A DNA stretch of 64,000 bases, taken from Oricola sp. Lineage in GTDB: Bacteria; Pseudomonadota; Alphaproteobacteria; Rhizobiales; Rhizobiaceae. The position numbers and the translations under genes are program-made. The DNA lies in contig NZ_JALEGV010000041.1 in the NCBI RefSeq assembly GCF_022763245.1, positions 1 through 64,000 on the forward strand. The letters run 5' to 3'. Positions within the stretch are counted from its first letter, which is position 1, and each line of letters begins with the position of its first letter. Positions 63,942 through 64,000 of the stretch are shown piece after piece. The notes below the pieces were generated by a model. That model was not told the origin of the DNA, made no database searches, and worked only from the letters and a program-made list of their open reading frames with translations.

Positions 63942-64000
63942 GCTGTTTCCTCCTTGTCACGCCGGACCCGTCGCCGGCGGGAACAACCCTATCGGCCCCG

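Overview
The window is GC-rich, densely coded and looks like the chromosome of an alphaproteobacterium, most probably a Hyphomicrobiales (Rhizobiales) relative. The clearest indicator is a complete rhizobial-type L-rhamnose locus: rhaR-S-T-P-Q-U-K on the minus strand and rhaD-I divergent on the plus strand, the gene order known from Rhizobium leguminosarum. leuD and leuB, GC-ending codons and many 1-4 base ATGA/TGATG gene overlaps fit the same picture. I saw no tRNA, rRNA, CRISPR array, insertion sequence or phage gene.

Layout. 1-6,400: start of an autotransporter-like secreted protein, then a peptide-decoration cassette. It contains two sulfotransferases, a PqqD-like protein, an HPr-kinase-like/glycosyltransferase fusion, an NTP_transf_5-type nucleotidyltransferase, and a small twin-arginine-type exported peptide whose mature part is about half Thr/Ser. 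6,432-15,655: a ten-gene operon with a TetR regulator and its palindrome, a LIV-type ABC transporter (five genes), an SDR, an acyl-CoA synthetase, an OB-fold/zinc-ribbon protein and an SCP-x-type thiolase; together these would import a carboxylic acid and degrade it as a CoA ester. 15,881-26,649: rhamnose uptake, mutarotation, phosphorylation, isomerisation, aldol cleavage and oxidation, with a nested palindromic control region at 23,075-23,145. 26,832-28,052: BenE-type transporter.

28,081-38,889 holds the most unusual system. Two tiny genes (50 and 49 aa) encode peptides with a shared leader motif (RI.TVR.AA) and an identical C-terminal box, SAWGPAMR. Downstream, with overlapping or closely spaced starts, lie a radical SAM/SPASM enzyme, a 2OG-Fe(II) oxygenase, a protein with arginase-fold metal motifs (peptide-arginase type), a beta-lactamase-like hydrolase, an M42 peptidase and an acyl-CoA synthetase. 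A divergent SbmA/YddA-type ABC transporter and a second beta-lactamase-like protein complete it. I read this as a RiPP (ribosomally made, modified peptide) cluster whose core motif I do not recognise.

38,935-46,196: a TraG/VirD4-like ATPase without membrane segments, two unknown proteins, a TPR-CHAT caspase-like protease and a divergent caspase-fold protein; this could be a protease-based defence or signalling module. 46,212-53,595: amidase, transglutaminase, circularly permuted ATP-grasp/alpha-E and transglutaminase-DUF2126 proteins, a conserved but functionally unresolved peptide-ligation operon. 53,761-63,941: ordinary chromosomal genes including a zincin, DUF1194 (apparently without a normal start codon), a CoA-ester lyase, an FAD oxidoreductase, leuD, leuB, an alpha/beta hydrolase and MarR pair flanking a tandem operator, a RidA-like protein, a GNAT acetyltransferase and an SRPBCC protein.
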